Assembly (NCBI GenBank): GCA_003254885.1
Contig: QANT01003779.1
Coordinates: 1 to 49,720 of the forward strand
Direction: 5' to 3'
Length of the DNA stretch: 49,720 bases
Origin: Purshia tridentata
Lineage: Eukaryota; Streptophyta; Magnoliopsida; Rosales; Rosaceae
The position numbers were made by a program, and so were the translations under genes. The notes beneath the pieces were generated by a model. It searched no databases. It saw nothing but the letters and a program-made list of their open reading frames with translations, and was not told the DNA's origin. Positions 31,421 to 43,663 of this stretch are shown one piece after another (the stretch's first letter is position 1; each line of letters opens with the position of its first letter).

Positions 31421-31435
31421 GAGAGAAAAAGGGGG
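31421..31435 (+). other. Polypurine tract (plus-strand primer site)
   Basis: GAGAGAAAAAGGGGG at 31421-31435, followed by CAA and then TG of the 3' LTR. Its position and composition fit the primer for plus-strand DNA synthesis. Confidence 0.65.
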
Positions 31436-31438
31436 CAA

Positions 31439-31972
31439 TGTGGGCGATAGAAATAATTGGGCCCGAGCCCAGAATGAAGGAGTAGAACCAGGCCCAGCTG
31501 AAGGGAAGCCCAATCACGTAGTAAGGCCCAAAAGGTTGACGCAAATTAAAACCCAAGGTAGAAAAACGGTAAAATATTAAAAACAGAACCCGAATAAATC
31601 TCATCCTTAATGACCCACGAACCGAATAAAGGCGCCAACGATCAAATGCAATAAAGAAGAATAACAGGAAGAAAATGGCGCGAAGATAACGGTAGGATTA
31701 TTTTCGCTATATAAGAAATGTTGCGATCCCATGAAAAAGGACGGAAAAATAGAAACTTAGCAAGAGAAAAGATTTACTAAGAAACACTTAAGGGTTATTT
31801 CACTCATTTTGGCATCGGAGTGTCATTGCAGGTACACCCCACGGGAGGTTTTCAATCATTCGAGGAGACAAAGAAGTTCGAAGCAAGCACGACGTTCGAG
31901 CAGTGGGCTTGTAGTTGATTGATTCATTGTTGATTGTTAAAGTTAGGCCCAGCAAGAATTTTAGCATCAACA
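31439..31972 (+). repeat. 3' LTR of the Tat-like element
   Basis: Begins TGTGGGCGATAG after the polypurine tract and ends TTAGCATCAACA, giving TG...CA ends and about 534 bp. The terminal 'agcaagaattttagcatcaaca' type of ending is common in plant Tat LTRs. TATATAA at 31708-31714 would drive the genomic transcript. With no 5' partner in the window the ends cannot be verified by LTR-to-LTR comparison; the left end is less certain than the right. Confidence 0.7.
31708..31714 (+). promoter_or_regulatory. LTR TATA box
   Basis: TATATAA in the context TTTTCGCTATATAAGAAATG; transcription would start near 31740 within the LTR. Confidence 0.6.
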
Positions 31973-32062
31973 GTTGTTGAGTCCCTTTCTTGTTCTAGGA
32001 TATTTTTTTTTTCTAACTATGAATCAAAAGAAATTTATATTCGTTAATTATTATTTTAAAAG

Positions 32063-32290
32063 TTAGTGTGGATGGTTCTTTTGTGCCTACTTAAGGTGTT
32101 GGTATTGTTCTTAGAGACAATCACGGGAGAGGTTGTGGTGGTGATTTCTCATTCTCTTGTCGAGTTTCCGGCTCTCTTCATTTCAACAAGCTAGTTGTGA
32201 TTTTGGCAATCTTTTGCAAACTACCGTTGTTTGTTTTGCATGTGTTGAAGTTGTGGTTTTTGAGTTGGATGCTCAAGCTATAGAAGTGAA
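32063..32290 (+). pseudogene. Degenerate RNase H-like (RVT_3) fragment of a LINE-type element
   Basis: Reading by eye: VSVDGSFVPT, stop, GVGIVLRDNHGRGCGGDFSF, then after a frame change ACVEVVVFELDAQAIE. The DGSF...GIVLRDNHG pattern and the VFELDAQ pattern match the RNase H-like domain found at the end of plant non-LTR retrotransposon ORFs and in small plant RNase H genes. It has at least one stop and one frameshift, and nothing else of the element is seen beside it. Confidence 0.65.
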
Positions 32291-34867
32291 TTGATCAAGT
32301 TCACATGACAAAACTGAAAATAGGAGCAGAAAACGAAACCAAATGCAAGTTTATGGTGTATCTGAATAGACTTGCATTTGTATAATGAACAATTACATCG
32401 TATGAGCTATTAAAAAAAGAAAAAGAAAAAAGGTATGAGCTATTTAGCTGTCATCCATCTTTTATTTTAAGTTGCACAATTTTATTTTATTTTTTATTTC
32501 CTTTTGACTACATGAAGATAAAAACATGTTTCCTGCACAAGTTTACATGTGCACATTCGTCCCTTATAAGTTATAAATGACGCTGACATTTTCCACGTGT
32601 GTCTCACAGTACACTTCCCTTTCATTCATTTAAACCCCCCAAAAAAAATCGAGTTATTAACTATATACCGTACATATTTTTTGTCTTAACTACTCAAAAT
32701 ATTTAATTATGTATATTAATTTGGCCCACAAAATATTAATTTGAATACTATCACTTTATCTCTTGAAAATTTCCCAAACTGAAATATTCAAATGAACCTA
32801 AGCAAACTAGGTAATTGCATTGAGTTCCAAAATATTAAGAGCCTCAAATTTTATAAATCGCTTATATTAGATTTGAACTAAATATATACTAGATTTGACC
32901 TAAGGGCACTAACTTAGATATGTACTAATTACTCTTTAATGCCCGTTTGATTTACTATTTTTGAACTTGAATTTGAATATGTGATTCAATGCTAATATTC
33001 GGTATGCACACGAGGGAGAATCTGTTATCATTCATATAAATTTTAAATACTAATTTAAGGAACATCTAGTATTTTTTATGGGCAAACATTTATTGCATTT
33101 TTTATAATCAAACATTTAATGAGTAATATCAAAATAAGAAAATTAAAAGTTTACAAAAGAGCAAAATTGATAAGTAATATCGCAAATTTAATTAGATAAA
33201 TTTGAACAACAAAATAGCGGTCAAATAAGAAATAGCAATTTTGTTGAGTAGTGGATGTTCAATGCACGGGTGTCGAGGGTGATGCCGCTAGAAATAGAAA
33301 GAAGCTGTACGGTCCATACAAGCAACAGCAATTTACAGCAGCAACTTATTGTATCCTTTGACTTCAAAACATTTGACTTTAACTTTCTCAAAAATTAGTT
33401 TTGACATTTCAATCTCTTTATTTTTTGGTGAATACATTTCAACCATTTTACGTCATCATAATTAGGACAAGAGTAGAGTATAGAACGATGACTCTTCCAA
33501 CTTGTTTGCAAGATTTCAACCATTCAAATACCTCCTCCTTTTTACTCACATAAGCAAGCATTAAATATCTTTTTTACTTGTCAAGGAATGAGTCATCCCA
33601 CCACCATCTATATCATCTCATTTCTAATTTGGGTTGTTATGGTGTATCGGTCTAGAGAGTGTCATGGAAACTATGTGAGAGAAAAATAACAATATTTGTA
33701 ACTTTAAAAAAAAAGGAATGAGTCATCCCACCACCATCTATATCATCTTATTTCTAATTTGGGTTGTTATGGTGTATCGGTCTAAAGAGTGTCATGGAAA
33801 CTATGTGAGAGAAAAATAACAATATTTGTAACTTTTTTAAAAAAAAGGAAAAATAATTTACAAGGTCCTCTATAAAAGCATGTTGAGTAAAATTCAAGGG
33901 TTCATCATGCTAGAAGCGCAAATTAAAATTGAAATAGCAAAATGAGGTGTTATCATAACTTTTTTTTTTACACTGTGTGAGAAAGGATCAAATGTGAATG
34001 GGAATAAACTCTCAGCAATGAAACCACTGAAATTGTAGAAGGTCCACTATTGAATTAAAAAACTTTCTTTTTCTTATTTGAGTTCACATCTGCCTAAATG
34101 TTATAAAACCTTAGGATTCTAGGAAATTTGGGCATCATATTATTGCAATTCTAAGAAATAATTGTATATAATAAGTTGGGTCAAGTCTATAATTGCAATA
34201 GTGGAAATATTTTGGGGGTCAATGGGTCTGCTAGTAAGTTGGGCTGACCATTATTTCCTGCAAAGGAAAAAGAATAAAAATGATACTAAGAAAAGTCATT
34301 TTGTTATTGTCAAATCAAGACCCTATGGATATTTTACACTTCTGCCCAACTTGCACCGGTTGTCATGTTTGAACACTTTTAAATGTCTGAACTGTCCTTG
34401 GATTTACAATGAGAGACTAAGTATATGAATATGATGTATATATCACTTGCGAGGTTCAAACAAAAAGAAGAAGGACAATAAAATACATTCCATGTAAGAG
34501 GAATTAAACTCTTTGAATGACCTCTTGAATGTCATAACATACCAATTTGAAAACTCAAGGTCACAAGTTCACAACTCTCTGAATGTGGTTTACAAGATGC
34601 TGATTCGGGTAACTTCAGTTATAAGATGTAAACTTTATAACTACACGTGAAGCTTTGAAATATTAGTAGGCAAGTTTTATGCTATTGCCTATACTAAACA
34701 TATAATTTTGGCTGTGCTCCGGAATCATTGATTTCTTCTCCATAGTTGAATTGAAAAAATTACAAGGTCAATCTCAGAAGTTGTGTCTTATGATTGCAAT
34801 ATTCCATGAAAAAATAGCAGCATGGCATCTAAAAGACATTAAAGGGATCCCCCCTGCACCCTACTTC
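32291..34867. other. Intergenic region with a tandem duplication; 3' flank of CSN7
   Basis: AT-rich, with no supported gene. It contains the 130-bp tandem duplication at 33585-33844. The open frame 34162-34428 shows no family signature. Bases about 34600-34867 are probably the 3' UTR of the minus-strand CSN7 gene. Confidence 0.55.
33585..33844. repeat. 130-bp tandem duplication, two copies
   Basis: Copies begin GGAATGAGTCATCCCACCAC at 33585 and 33715 and end in TAACTT plus an A-run. Internal differences are two transitions (catctca/catctta, ctagaga/ctaaaga) and the run length, so it is young. No inverted ends or coding content. Confidence 0.93.
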
Positions 34868-37800
34868 TCAATATCTTGGCGACCTTCTCCTGCAACATCC
34901 AACTCAATGAGATTAGATTACAAGGGAATATCTGGAATGAAATGCATGAATCATATGCTAGCCTGGACCAACAAGTAGAGAATGCACATATGCCATATTG
35001 TCAATGGGACCATTAAGCAACATAGAAGCCTTCAATTTCAGGTAAACCAGAAGTTGAATAATCCATTATGTCTCTTCGGATGCAATGATGGTCTAAAATC
35101 ATGCAAGCTATGCACAAACTATTCATGATATTACTCCGTAGTCAATATGATCAATGGGCAAGCCAAGCTACTCCCGCTCAAGTGAAACAAAAGTCCAAGT
35201 GAAACATTAATTGCCTTAATAGTTCATTTTCTGGAGACTTAGGGAAAGTATTTATTAAAGTATTGAAAAGTGGTGGTTCATCACAATTAGCACATAGGTT
35301 GCCTTGGCATAAAATTGATTTTTTAAGGGCGGAGATGTAATTAACACAAATAATTTGGGGGTAAAGGATATATGAAAGGTAATACCTCTTGCCTCGGGTT
35401 CGGTCTTCTTCATAGTCCATTAATCCAGCTGTTTCACCATACAGAATGTCATCAAGTGCTTGAAAATCACGACCACCCTGCTTAATGTGCAACCTTTTCC
35501 ATATAAGTAAAACAAGTTGACCAAGATAGCAGCATCACAACCAAGAAAAACTCTCTCTCTCTCTGTCTCTGTTTTTTGGGTGAAATGATTAAAGCACATC
35601 AAACTAAGTTTCTAAGGTTCTTAACCTGGAGGGTTGTTTTCAAATGCTATAAACACTTGGGGTTTTAGAAGTTTATGAAAATGAATATTTTCTATTTACT
35701 TAACTGAGCTTTTGAGGCTCAAGAGTGGAATCCTTCTATGTATTTCACACAGCTTCTGAAACTGAGGAAGATAGCACAACTAAAAAAGATGGAAAGTTGG
35801 ATTTAATTGACAAAGTTTTTGAGATTTAATATGATAAAATTGCTTCTCCCTTTATTTGGTATATGTATGAATTTTACATGCTTAAGCTCTATTGATTTAA
35901 TCAATTTTTGTCCTAGTATCTTGATAAGTCTGAGAAAAGCTCTTCCATACTCACTAAACATAAGAGAAATGACTACTTAACATGAAAAGGATAACGATGA
36001 TAACAAGTTTGGAAACAAGAAAGCAACCAATGTATACCCACTGTACAAGGCATCTCATCTAAATTGCTGCGCAAATTTGGTAGGATAGATGCATATCATA
36101 ATATACTCAAAACAAAATTATGATTATATAGGTTGATTAAGTCAAGGATGGACTCCACTTACCTTGTTAGAAAGAGACTTCTTCGCTTCTTCCACTCTGT
36201 CCTTGACCTCCTTTTGGTGTTTTGCATCCAACTCACACTTTGTATCTGCCCATTTGATCTTCTCTTCAATTGTGAGAAGCACATCGTCTGATGTGACTAA
36301 CCTGATAATTGGATATAATTACTGTTCAATATCATCCCAGAGATTTCTTAGCAACAGCTATAAATCACAAAATAGAAAGAGATGCTGTAGTAATTCATAC
36401 TTTTTCTAAACGATTGGAAAAAGAAAAGGCATTTTTTGGAACAGAATCGACAGGACAAGAACCATAGTTTCAGGCTTCCAGCCTTCCAGGTAACCATTTT
36501 TTTACCAATACATCATTTTGAAAGATACGATCTGGATTAGTAATGCCCAGAACAATTAACATCGAAGATCAGTTTGATGTATAATTTCCCATCCACTATG
36601 CCATGGTAATAAGCAAAAAATTGGCTCTGAGAGAGGGAGAGAGAGGGGAGGCTGACAGATAGATAGAGAGAGGAATGATGATAAAGATAAAAATGCATAA
36701 TGGATAGTGGATAGTGGTAACATTCTTTGTACCAACATCCTGTAGTACAGTGAGAAGACACCCATTGGTTCAAGTTAAACTTCTGTGTCTTAATGCAATT
36801 AGGCAATGGGTTATTTGGCAAAGCATAAGTAAGAAGGCGCCTAGCACTACAAAAGGATTGAATTGAAGAGGGAATTTTAGCTAACACAGTTAAAAGACCT
36901 TAGACATAGAACCTCCAAGTAAGTATGTATGGATATTGGATCCATACCAATCTGTTAAGGTCTGTATTATATTGCCAAGCTGTCCAGGTCTCAAATCCCT
37001 CGCAGCTGCAAATTGAACCTGAAAAAAAATAAAAAAATAAAAAATAACCATGATGGTCAAGATTAAGCATTGAGTTGAAAACATGTATGATGTATCTAGG
37101 AGATTCTATCAAAAGATTTTTAAACGTCAAATATAATTAAGGCAAAATATTCAACCTCAAAAGATCTTCTCAAATGATCCAACTTCCCTTTGACAATGCC
37201 CTACAAGTAAAACATTAAAATATTAGCCCCGTTGGCTTGCAATCTTTTCAGATTTAGAAAATGTAAATCTCTAGCAAATAGTATTTCTTATTTACTGGTT
37301 TCAAAGAAATTATCTCATAGATGAGATAACACATACCAATTTTTTAATATGAATTTATGACATATTTTTCCCATTAATGAATAGGGGGCACCTACCATAT
37401 ACATGCACTCATTGATCAGAAAGTCTTCAAGTTCGCGCACATTTGAAAGATCTAGCTGCTCAAGAAGTTGATCATAGGATAGAACCTGCAAAAGAAATAC
37501 AAAATGAGAAATTATGGTTGTATTTGTACATATAAATCCAGAGATCCACATATCCAGTTATTACACTCATATCAAGTTTTTCACAAGTATATCAATGATC
37601 CAAGAAGAGAGGTTGTGAGTGAAACGATACTCTAAATCCACCATCCTCACCTGTTGCTAGCATGAACTCTGTTCACATCCTTTTCTCAGTTGTCATAAGC
37701 TATAATTGGGCTTTAGTTCAACTCTATATGGTGTTCATTTTTTTCGCATGGTGATTTATAGGAGGTATATATAGATCAAAGCCCTAGATATGTGGTTGTT

Positions 37801-40800
37801 GGCGAGGATATATGGTTTGTCTGCTGAGTAAGGTAATATAAACAGTCTCCCCATGCCTGGTTTGATAATTCTAGTATCTTTGTGATTCAGTATGGGTTAC
37901 AACGACCAAAAGTTTTGGCCATTCTATGTTTGTTAATTGCTCAAACGTTGGTGTTACAGTCTTGATTGTGTAAATTTATTATATTCTCATTTTGGGGTGA
38001 CTCTAAAAGTAATGTTGATCTAAAGGCTATCTGCTCCCTCTTTACATAAATAGGATTTGGATCTTCTGCAATACTTTCTTGGTATAAAGATTGCTTGTTC
38101 CAAAATGGGCATTACTCCTTGACAATACAAGAATGCATTAGTTCTACCTTGTAAGATAAGCGTACATGGTCCTCAACCTGGTGACACTTTTTATGGATCC
38201 ATTTGTAAAGCCTTCTGATACGTAGGGGGAGGCATTTAGTGATCCTGGTTGGTATCAAAGACATAGTTGGTTGTCTTACTTACCTTACAATGACTCACCC
38301 TGATATCACTTATGAGGCAAGGATGGTCAATCAGTTTATGCATATGCCTCCACAACCTTGTGAAGATGCTACCATCTGTATTTTTCCGTATCTCTCGGTG
38401 TTCCGAGTCAAGGTATGATATGTTGTCCTCAAAATAGTTTGGAGATCTTAGGATATGTTGTACTATTTATGCTGGTAATCATACTGACGCATGTTCCACC
38501 CTTTGGTTATTGTAAATCTGTGGTGGTAACCTAGCTAGATAAAAAGCAAAGTATGCTCCCTCATTCCTGTGCTAAAGGCAAGTACAAAACAATGATACAT
38601 ACAACATATGTTATGGGTTTTCTCTCTTCAACAGGACATAAGGGTTTCTGTGGTGTCGTTGGTGAAGATGTATTATGATAATCAGCCTACCATTTTCATT
38701 ACTAGTAATCAAGTCTGCCATGAACGTTTTGAGCACATCAGGATATGGTCATTTATTTGTGATCTACTGATGACAAAGCAGATTGTCACCCTTTACAATT
38801 TTGGAACTAGGGAACATAAACTCGATCAATTAGGGTATGAGTGCATGACTATGAACTAGATTTATCAGAGGACAGTCACCCATTCAATGACAGTTGTGTG
38901 CCATACCTTGACTATATCAGGCTAAGGGTGTGAAATGTATGTCCCAACTTGAGCACTGGAGCACACACAAAAGCCTTTACCAAACTACTTCTTAAAACAT
39001 CAAATCCCAGTCCAACATAATCTCAAATAAAACACAAACTAGCTACACTAAGCACTATCAATCTTAAGAGACAGTCCCCTTCCAATCCACATGAATTTTG
39101 AAAAAAATGGTATATGCCAAAATTCTGATGAAAATGAAGCCCAAACACCTATCCCATAATTCATCCACTTCCCCCCTACAGTTCTCAAAGATCCTGTTAT
39201 TTCGTTTCCATCCTCACTACCCAGACAAGTAGCTATCACACAGCAACTCTACAAAATTTTTGCTCTTTTCCCACCAAAATCAACATGCTTCTCAGAAAAC
39301 ATAGAAGTAAACAATTTGGGAATCACCCGCATCACATTAGCTTCCAAAAATAGTTTGTGCCAACTGCCAAAGCCTTAGAGTAATAGGTCAATGAAGAAAC
39401 AAATGGTTTAATCTTTCAGATCCCATTCTGCACATGATGCCACAATTTTGGAGATAGGCTTACATTAGGACTCCTCCTTTAGGGAACGTCAAGGGTTCAT
39501 TTTTACTATATCTAGTTTGTTTTCATACTTATGGGAGTAATTTATTGGGTGGGCATTTGGGATTCACAACTTATGTTTGTAATACAAATAAACTTGAGAT
39601 GAGGTAGTAACCCTAACTTTTCCTTAGCCTTCTCCCTTCTCCATTTTTCTCCCCTCCGGTCTCTCAATCTTCTCTTATCTTCATCTATTACAAATTCTAA
39701 CTTTATTAACAACAACAAATTCTAGCTATAATGAGTTTCAAAATTGCAACGCAAGCTTTAGGCCACCTTGGCAACAATGCCTTAAAAAATCTCATATGAA
39801 AGCTGATTTGAGAAATATAACGCTATAAAACTAATGAAATCAGTTATAAACCAGCAAAACCCACATATTCTACACATGGCATAATCGGGTGGCAATTTCG
39901 CTTGGTATATGTGTCAAATTATTTGAGTAAAGCGGAACTACATACTGACTTTTCACATTTGTTTCTAGGCTTAAGTAAGAATCAAATCTATCAGATTGCA
40001 TTACTGTTAGACTGTTAGTACCTTCATCCAATTAGGGATTAGTCAACAATTTGAAGGCAGATATAATCAGATTGCAACTACCAAAAGAGAAAAGGTTGAG
40101 GAAATAGGGTATGATATAATACTAATTGTGGTACCTTGTTCACCTCAGTTAGAGCAAGCACGGTAAGTTGCTTCAGCTTGATGATTTGTTCTGGGACTAG
40201 TGATGGAAGAAGGCTAGCATTACCTGCCACTCATTCAGTCAATAAATTTCATCAGTAGGTATATGAAACACAAGGAAAAGAATTGTAAAGTGCTACTGCC
40301 AAAGTCAAAATCCAATAAAACAAGTAAAAACATGAATGATCTAAGATCTTAGGGCTCCTTGAATAACATGGCTGGAGATAATTAAAATAAGAAAAACAAA
40401 AGACATAATTGCAGGACCAATAATAAAAATAGGTGGTGGAGTGAAGTTTTTGTGGAAAATTTCTTACTCTTATAATCGCTCCATGTACCATGGGCAAATA
40501 GACGAAGCATATCAATGTATACAGCATATTCAGTTCCTTGAAGCTGCATGAAGCAAATTTATGAGAATAGCACAACATAATACGGTCCAGAATTTAATAA
40601 TCTCAAGTAAGGAAATCAAGGAAAAGTGATAGTTAGTTGAATTGAGAACCAGCCAATAAAACTTAATTAAGTTACTAAAGCAAAAAATGAAATGAGATGG
40701 CATGATTTGCCCCTTATTTCCCCTTTTGCAATCACAATAATCAAAATTGTAACAATTAACCAAAAAAAGAAAAGAAACTATATTGGATTAAATACTTAAT

Positions 40801-41584
40801 AATCCATTAACTAATAAGACATGTCTAGATACAATAGGAGAAAAACTGCCAACTAGGGTCTCTATGCAGTAAGCATATACAATCAGTTAGTTCATCAAAG
40901 TCAATTCAACATTAACCCAGTTGTGACGTGGATTTCAACAATAAGCTCTTTGGGCTTTGTTTTGGGTATCCATATTTGATCAAACTCACATTATACCAAT
41001 CTGTTATATAACTAACATTCTATTACTTGGTATCTAAAACACAAAAGCAGGAAGAACAACAAAGCGAGAATAGAAGAACAAAAAAAAGGAACCCAAGAGG
41101 CACATAGATATAATGAAAACCATTATAAAATTGGTATTCAAAACCACTTTGCTTATTTTGAGATCATACACTAAATCAAACCCACACGTATAACCGCGCA
41201 TAAAACCCAATAAGCACATTAGCACCGAACAAAAATAATAACCAACAGAAAATCTGAAAAACACCCAGAAGCTATAAAGCACGGGAGCAACAGAATCCAA
41301 AGCACTCAAGCCAAAAGCATATAAATATTAACAAAACCCAAACTTGTGTCAGGCAAAGAATGAGAACGAGAAAAGACCAACAATGGAAATTGAGTAAGAA
41401 AGCAAGAAACGCGTGTAAGACTGACCTCGAGCACATTGGGGACAGCCAAAATCTCAGAGAAAGCGAAGAGAGAAGAATGAGAGGTGACTTGGACTATGAG
41501 GTTGACAAGAGAGGACCCTTGGAGAGTAGAGGCTTGCTTCACAAAGTGCTCGATGACCTGGGCTTGTTTCTGCTCTACCTCCAT
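34868..41584 (-). CDS. CSN7: COP9 signalosome complex subunit 7
   Basis: Nine coding exons on the minus strand: 41584-41426, 40543-40468, 40223-40135, 37485-37396, 37200-37156, 37018-36948, 36301-36163, 35477-35386, 34889-34868. All introns are GT-AG and the phases add up to exactly 260 residues, equal to Arabidopsis CSN7 (FUS5). The COP9 signalosome removes NEDD8 from cullins and so controls cullin-RING ubiquitin ligases in light signalling and development. Visible features: helical N-terminus MEVEQKQAQVIEHFVKQAS, SLFAFSEILAVPNVLE, the PCI domain core (KLKQLTVLALTEVNK; LDLSNVRELEDFLINECMY; ARDLRPGQLGNIIQTL), a charged helix (KHQKEVKDRVEEAKKSL), and a tail GLMDYEEDRTRGKRRRSPRY. The last exon codes only seven residues. 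Intron 3 (2.65 kb) carries a dead copia fragment. Confidence 0.95.
38260..38860 (+). mobile_element. Degenerate Ty1/copia pol fragment in intron 3 of CSN7
   Basis: On the strand opposite CSN7: VGCLTYLTMTHPDITYEARM and VNQFMHMPPQ match the end of copia RT (canonical YLTMTRPDI, VSQFM). Then SRSTSGYC-like and GGNLAR pieces near 38500-38550, and the RNase H end KMYYDNQPTIFITSNQVCHE with RIWSFICDLLMTKQIVT. Stops and frame changes break it. The region at about 39480-39720 looks like an LTR remnant (TATA-less, CT-rich end), but this is weak. It lies within an intron, so it should be spliced out. Confidence 0.85.
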
Positions 41585-42951
41585 TGAAACAACCTCCTTG
41601 AGAAGAAACCCAAAATTTTGGAAGAAAAAAAAGTTAATAAAAAGAAAGAGAGCGGGTGTTTTTTTCAATCAGACGAACGAGGGAGCTTAGAAGACGGAAA
41701 AAGGGGTTTTGGCGGAGAGATTTCTCTCTCTATATATATGTTCCTATTCCATGTATAGGCTGGGTTCTAGGTCTGCTAACGTGAGTCGGGCTCGGGTATG
41801 GATTGTTCTCTTTTTTATTTTACAATATTTATAATTTTGGTACCTAAACTTCGGATATTATCTAAATTAAGTAGCCAAATTATTATTTGTCTCAATTTTA
41901 TACCCAAATCTTTTGTCAAATCATTCTCAGAAACTAGCATTTTAGTATTCAGCATGTGTAAGGCACATGACTAAAGTTTGTTTGTATTGTTTGATGAAAG
42001 TGGTATCATGTACCAAGTTTGGACAAAATAAAAGTTTTGGTATGAAAATGGGATGGGACATAATGAAATTTTGGTATGTAATTAGAACAAATAATAATTT
42101 GATTTTCTAATCGGAACAAATGTCAAAAGTCAGGTACCAAAATTAAAAAATACTTATTTTTTTTTATTACAGAAAAAGAAAAGGGTTTGAATCTGAGTAC
42201 GTAGGTCAACTAGATCAATTCTAATTCACTTTCTTAAGCTAAATTTTACTTTTAATCTTTATAATTTAGATCAAGGTTTAGATCCTCATATTTTTAATTT
42301 GCCAATTGTATCACATTGTAGTGTATTAACTATAGCATTTTGAGGACACGTCTAAAAAAGTGACATCAAGTGTCATTAACAAGTGGAGAAATAAGTATCT
42401 TTGAAATGAAAATATTTCACCGAAATTGAATATTAAGTTTTATATACGAGGTTGGAGTAGCTAGGGAGATTATTTGAACAAAGTTAAACCTACAGAATTA
42501 CTAAACTTAAAAGAGTTAGGTGTTGAGTTGTACATTTGAGTGATGCATTGTTACTCCAAGTATGAGTTAAATTATACATGAACAAAACTTGAATGGAATT
42601 GTTGAATACAAGACAAGCTGGAAAGTATACATGAACTAAACTTATGTTCTAATTTTCACCAACCAGGAAATAGCCCTAACTTTGTGTTTGTTCATGAGTA
42701 GTACGTACTTAAATTTCCAATCAAAAGCAAATGAATAGTAGTTAAATTATTCATACCTTTTATGAATCTACGAACAAACTAGATTCATCATGTAATTAAT
42801 GTCATATAGCTTAGGAATTTCAAGTTGAATGGATGCCCAAACTGATGTTGTCATAAACAAGTCGAATTGCTTTTCTGTATTATTGAATTTCATTTACAGA
42901 TTATGTAGAATTTGAATACAAGGTCCCTTGTCATGCCCAAAAAATTTGTAC

Positions 42952-43056
42952 TTATATCTTGTACACATACTTGTACACTTTGTGGCAATATTTTTAATTT
43001 GCCAATTGTATCACATTGTAGTTATATCTTGTACACATACTTGTACACTTTGTGGC
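42952..43056. repeat. Direct repeat of 36 bp separated by a 33-35-bp copy of distant sequence
   Basis: TTATATCTTGTACACATACT through TTTGTGGC occurs at 42952 and again at 43022. The spacer (about 42988-43021, TATTTTTAATTTGCCAATTG and on to ATTGTAG) is the same as sequence at about 42288-42321. So the second block is a duplication flanked by filler copied from about 700 bp upstream. Confidence 0.9.
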
Positions 43057-43523
43057 CATGGATGAGCCTATTCTTCCACTAATTGTCAAAGTTGGTCGAC
43101 CAGCATCCATTTGGGTGTGGAGTTATGTTGTCTTTCTTCGTTTTTCTTTTAACTGATATTTTTCCAGTATGCACTAATTGTCTAAGCTGATGGTGATTTT
43201 CATTTCATTTGGAAACGCTCTGAAATTTTTTTTGGAAAGACAATTCAAAAACATGATCTTTTTTATTTTGTTATGCACTATACTTTAAACCCAGATGAAC
43301 TTCAAAATTAAGTTTCAGTTAAAGCCAAACTTTTTTTGACTTTTCCAGAAACTGATGGAATCTTCAGGTAGGTTGATATCAACTGTGGCTATGGCCAATG
43401 CAAATGTAACCTGCTTACATGTGCTGCTGCCCTCACAATCAGAGAAACGTCTTCTCCCCAGAACCAGACAAACATAACAAAGGGGAAGAGTAGCATAGGT
43501 GTCGACCAAAGGCATGCTGGTTC

Positions 43524-43612
43524 CATGCAAATCTGTTGAAGATAACCATGAACCACGTGACACACGCCTCCCCTCACGTGCCACACCATCCCTATCCCTC
43601 CCCTTCATATAC
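43524..43612 (+). promoter_or_regulatory. Seed-type promoter of the oleosin: RY motif, two G-boxes, TATA-like box
   Basis: CATGCA (43524-43529) is the core of the RY element bound by ABI3/FUS3/LEC2 B3 factors. CACGTG occurs at 43554-43559 and 43575-43580, the ACGT core used by bZIP factors in ABA and seed-maturation responses. CATATAC (43606-43612) is the likely TATA position, about 50 bases before the ATG. The cluster fits embryo expression. Confidence 0.65.
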
Positions 43613-43663
43613 ACCATCTGCTCTCACCATCCACCATCCACCATCCACCAAGCTCCTCAATCA

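Larger units (their letters stand above)
21684..31972 (+). mobile_element. Tat-lineage Ty3/gypsy LTR retrotransposon, 5' end missing
   Basis: Order on the + strand: gag, protease, RT, RNase H, second (archaeal-type) RNase H, integrase, a tandem-repeat zone, an antisense ORF region, polypurine tract, 3' LTR. Gag-pol order RT-RH-IN places it in Ty3/gypsy. The double RNase H, the VSEHAVSA-like first RNase H (here AASEFAVSAALI), the absence of a chromodomain and the antisense ORFs place it in the Tat group (family knowledge). No 5' LTR, primer binding site or leader is present because the element starts at the N. Pol is broken by at least three frame changes, so this copy is not autonomous. Confidence 0.93.
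41585..43663. other. Divergent promoter region of CSN7 and oleosin, with repeats
   Basis: CSN7 is transcribed leftward and the oleosin rightward, so this 2.1-kb gap holds both promoters. CSN7: 'ctatatatatgttcc' near 41730 is a possible leader/TATA region. From 41800 to 43300 it is AT-rich without genes; the repeat complex at 42952-43056 is listed separately. Minus-strand frames at 43315-43617 are shadows of the oleosin leader. Confidence 0.5.

Noticed and set aside
43315..43617. 100-codon minus-strand frame near the oleosin promoter
   Set aside because: Overlaps promoter motifs of the oleosin and shows no family features.
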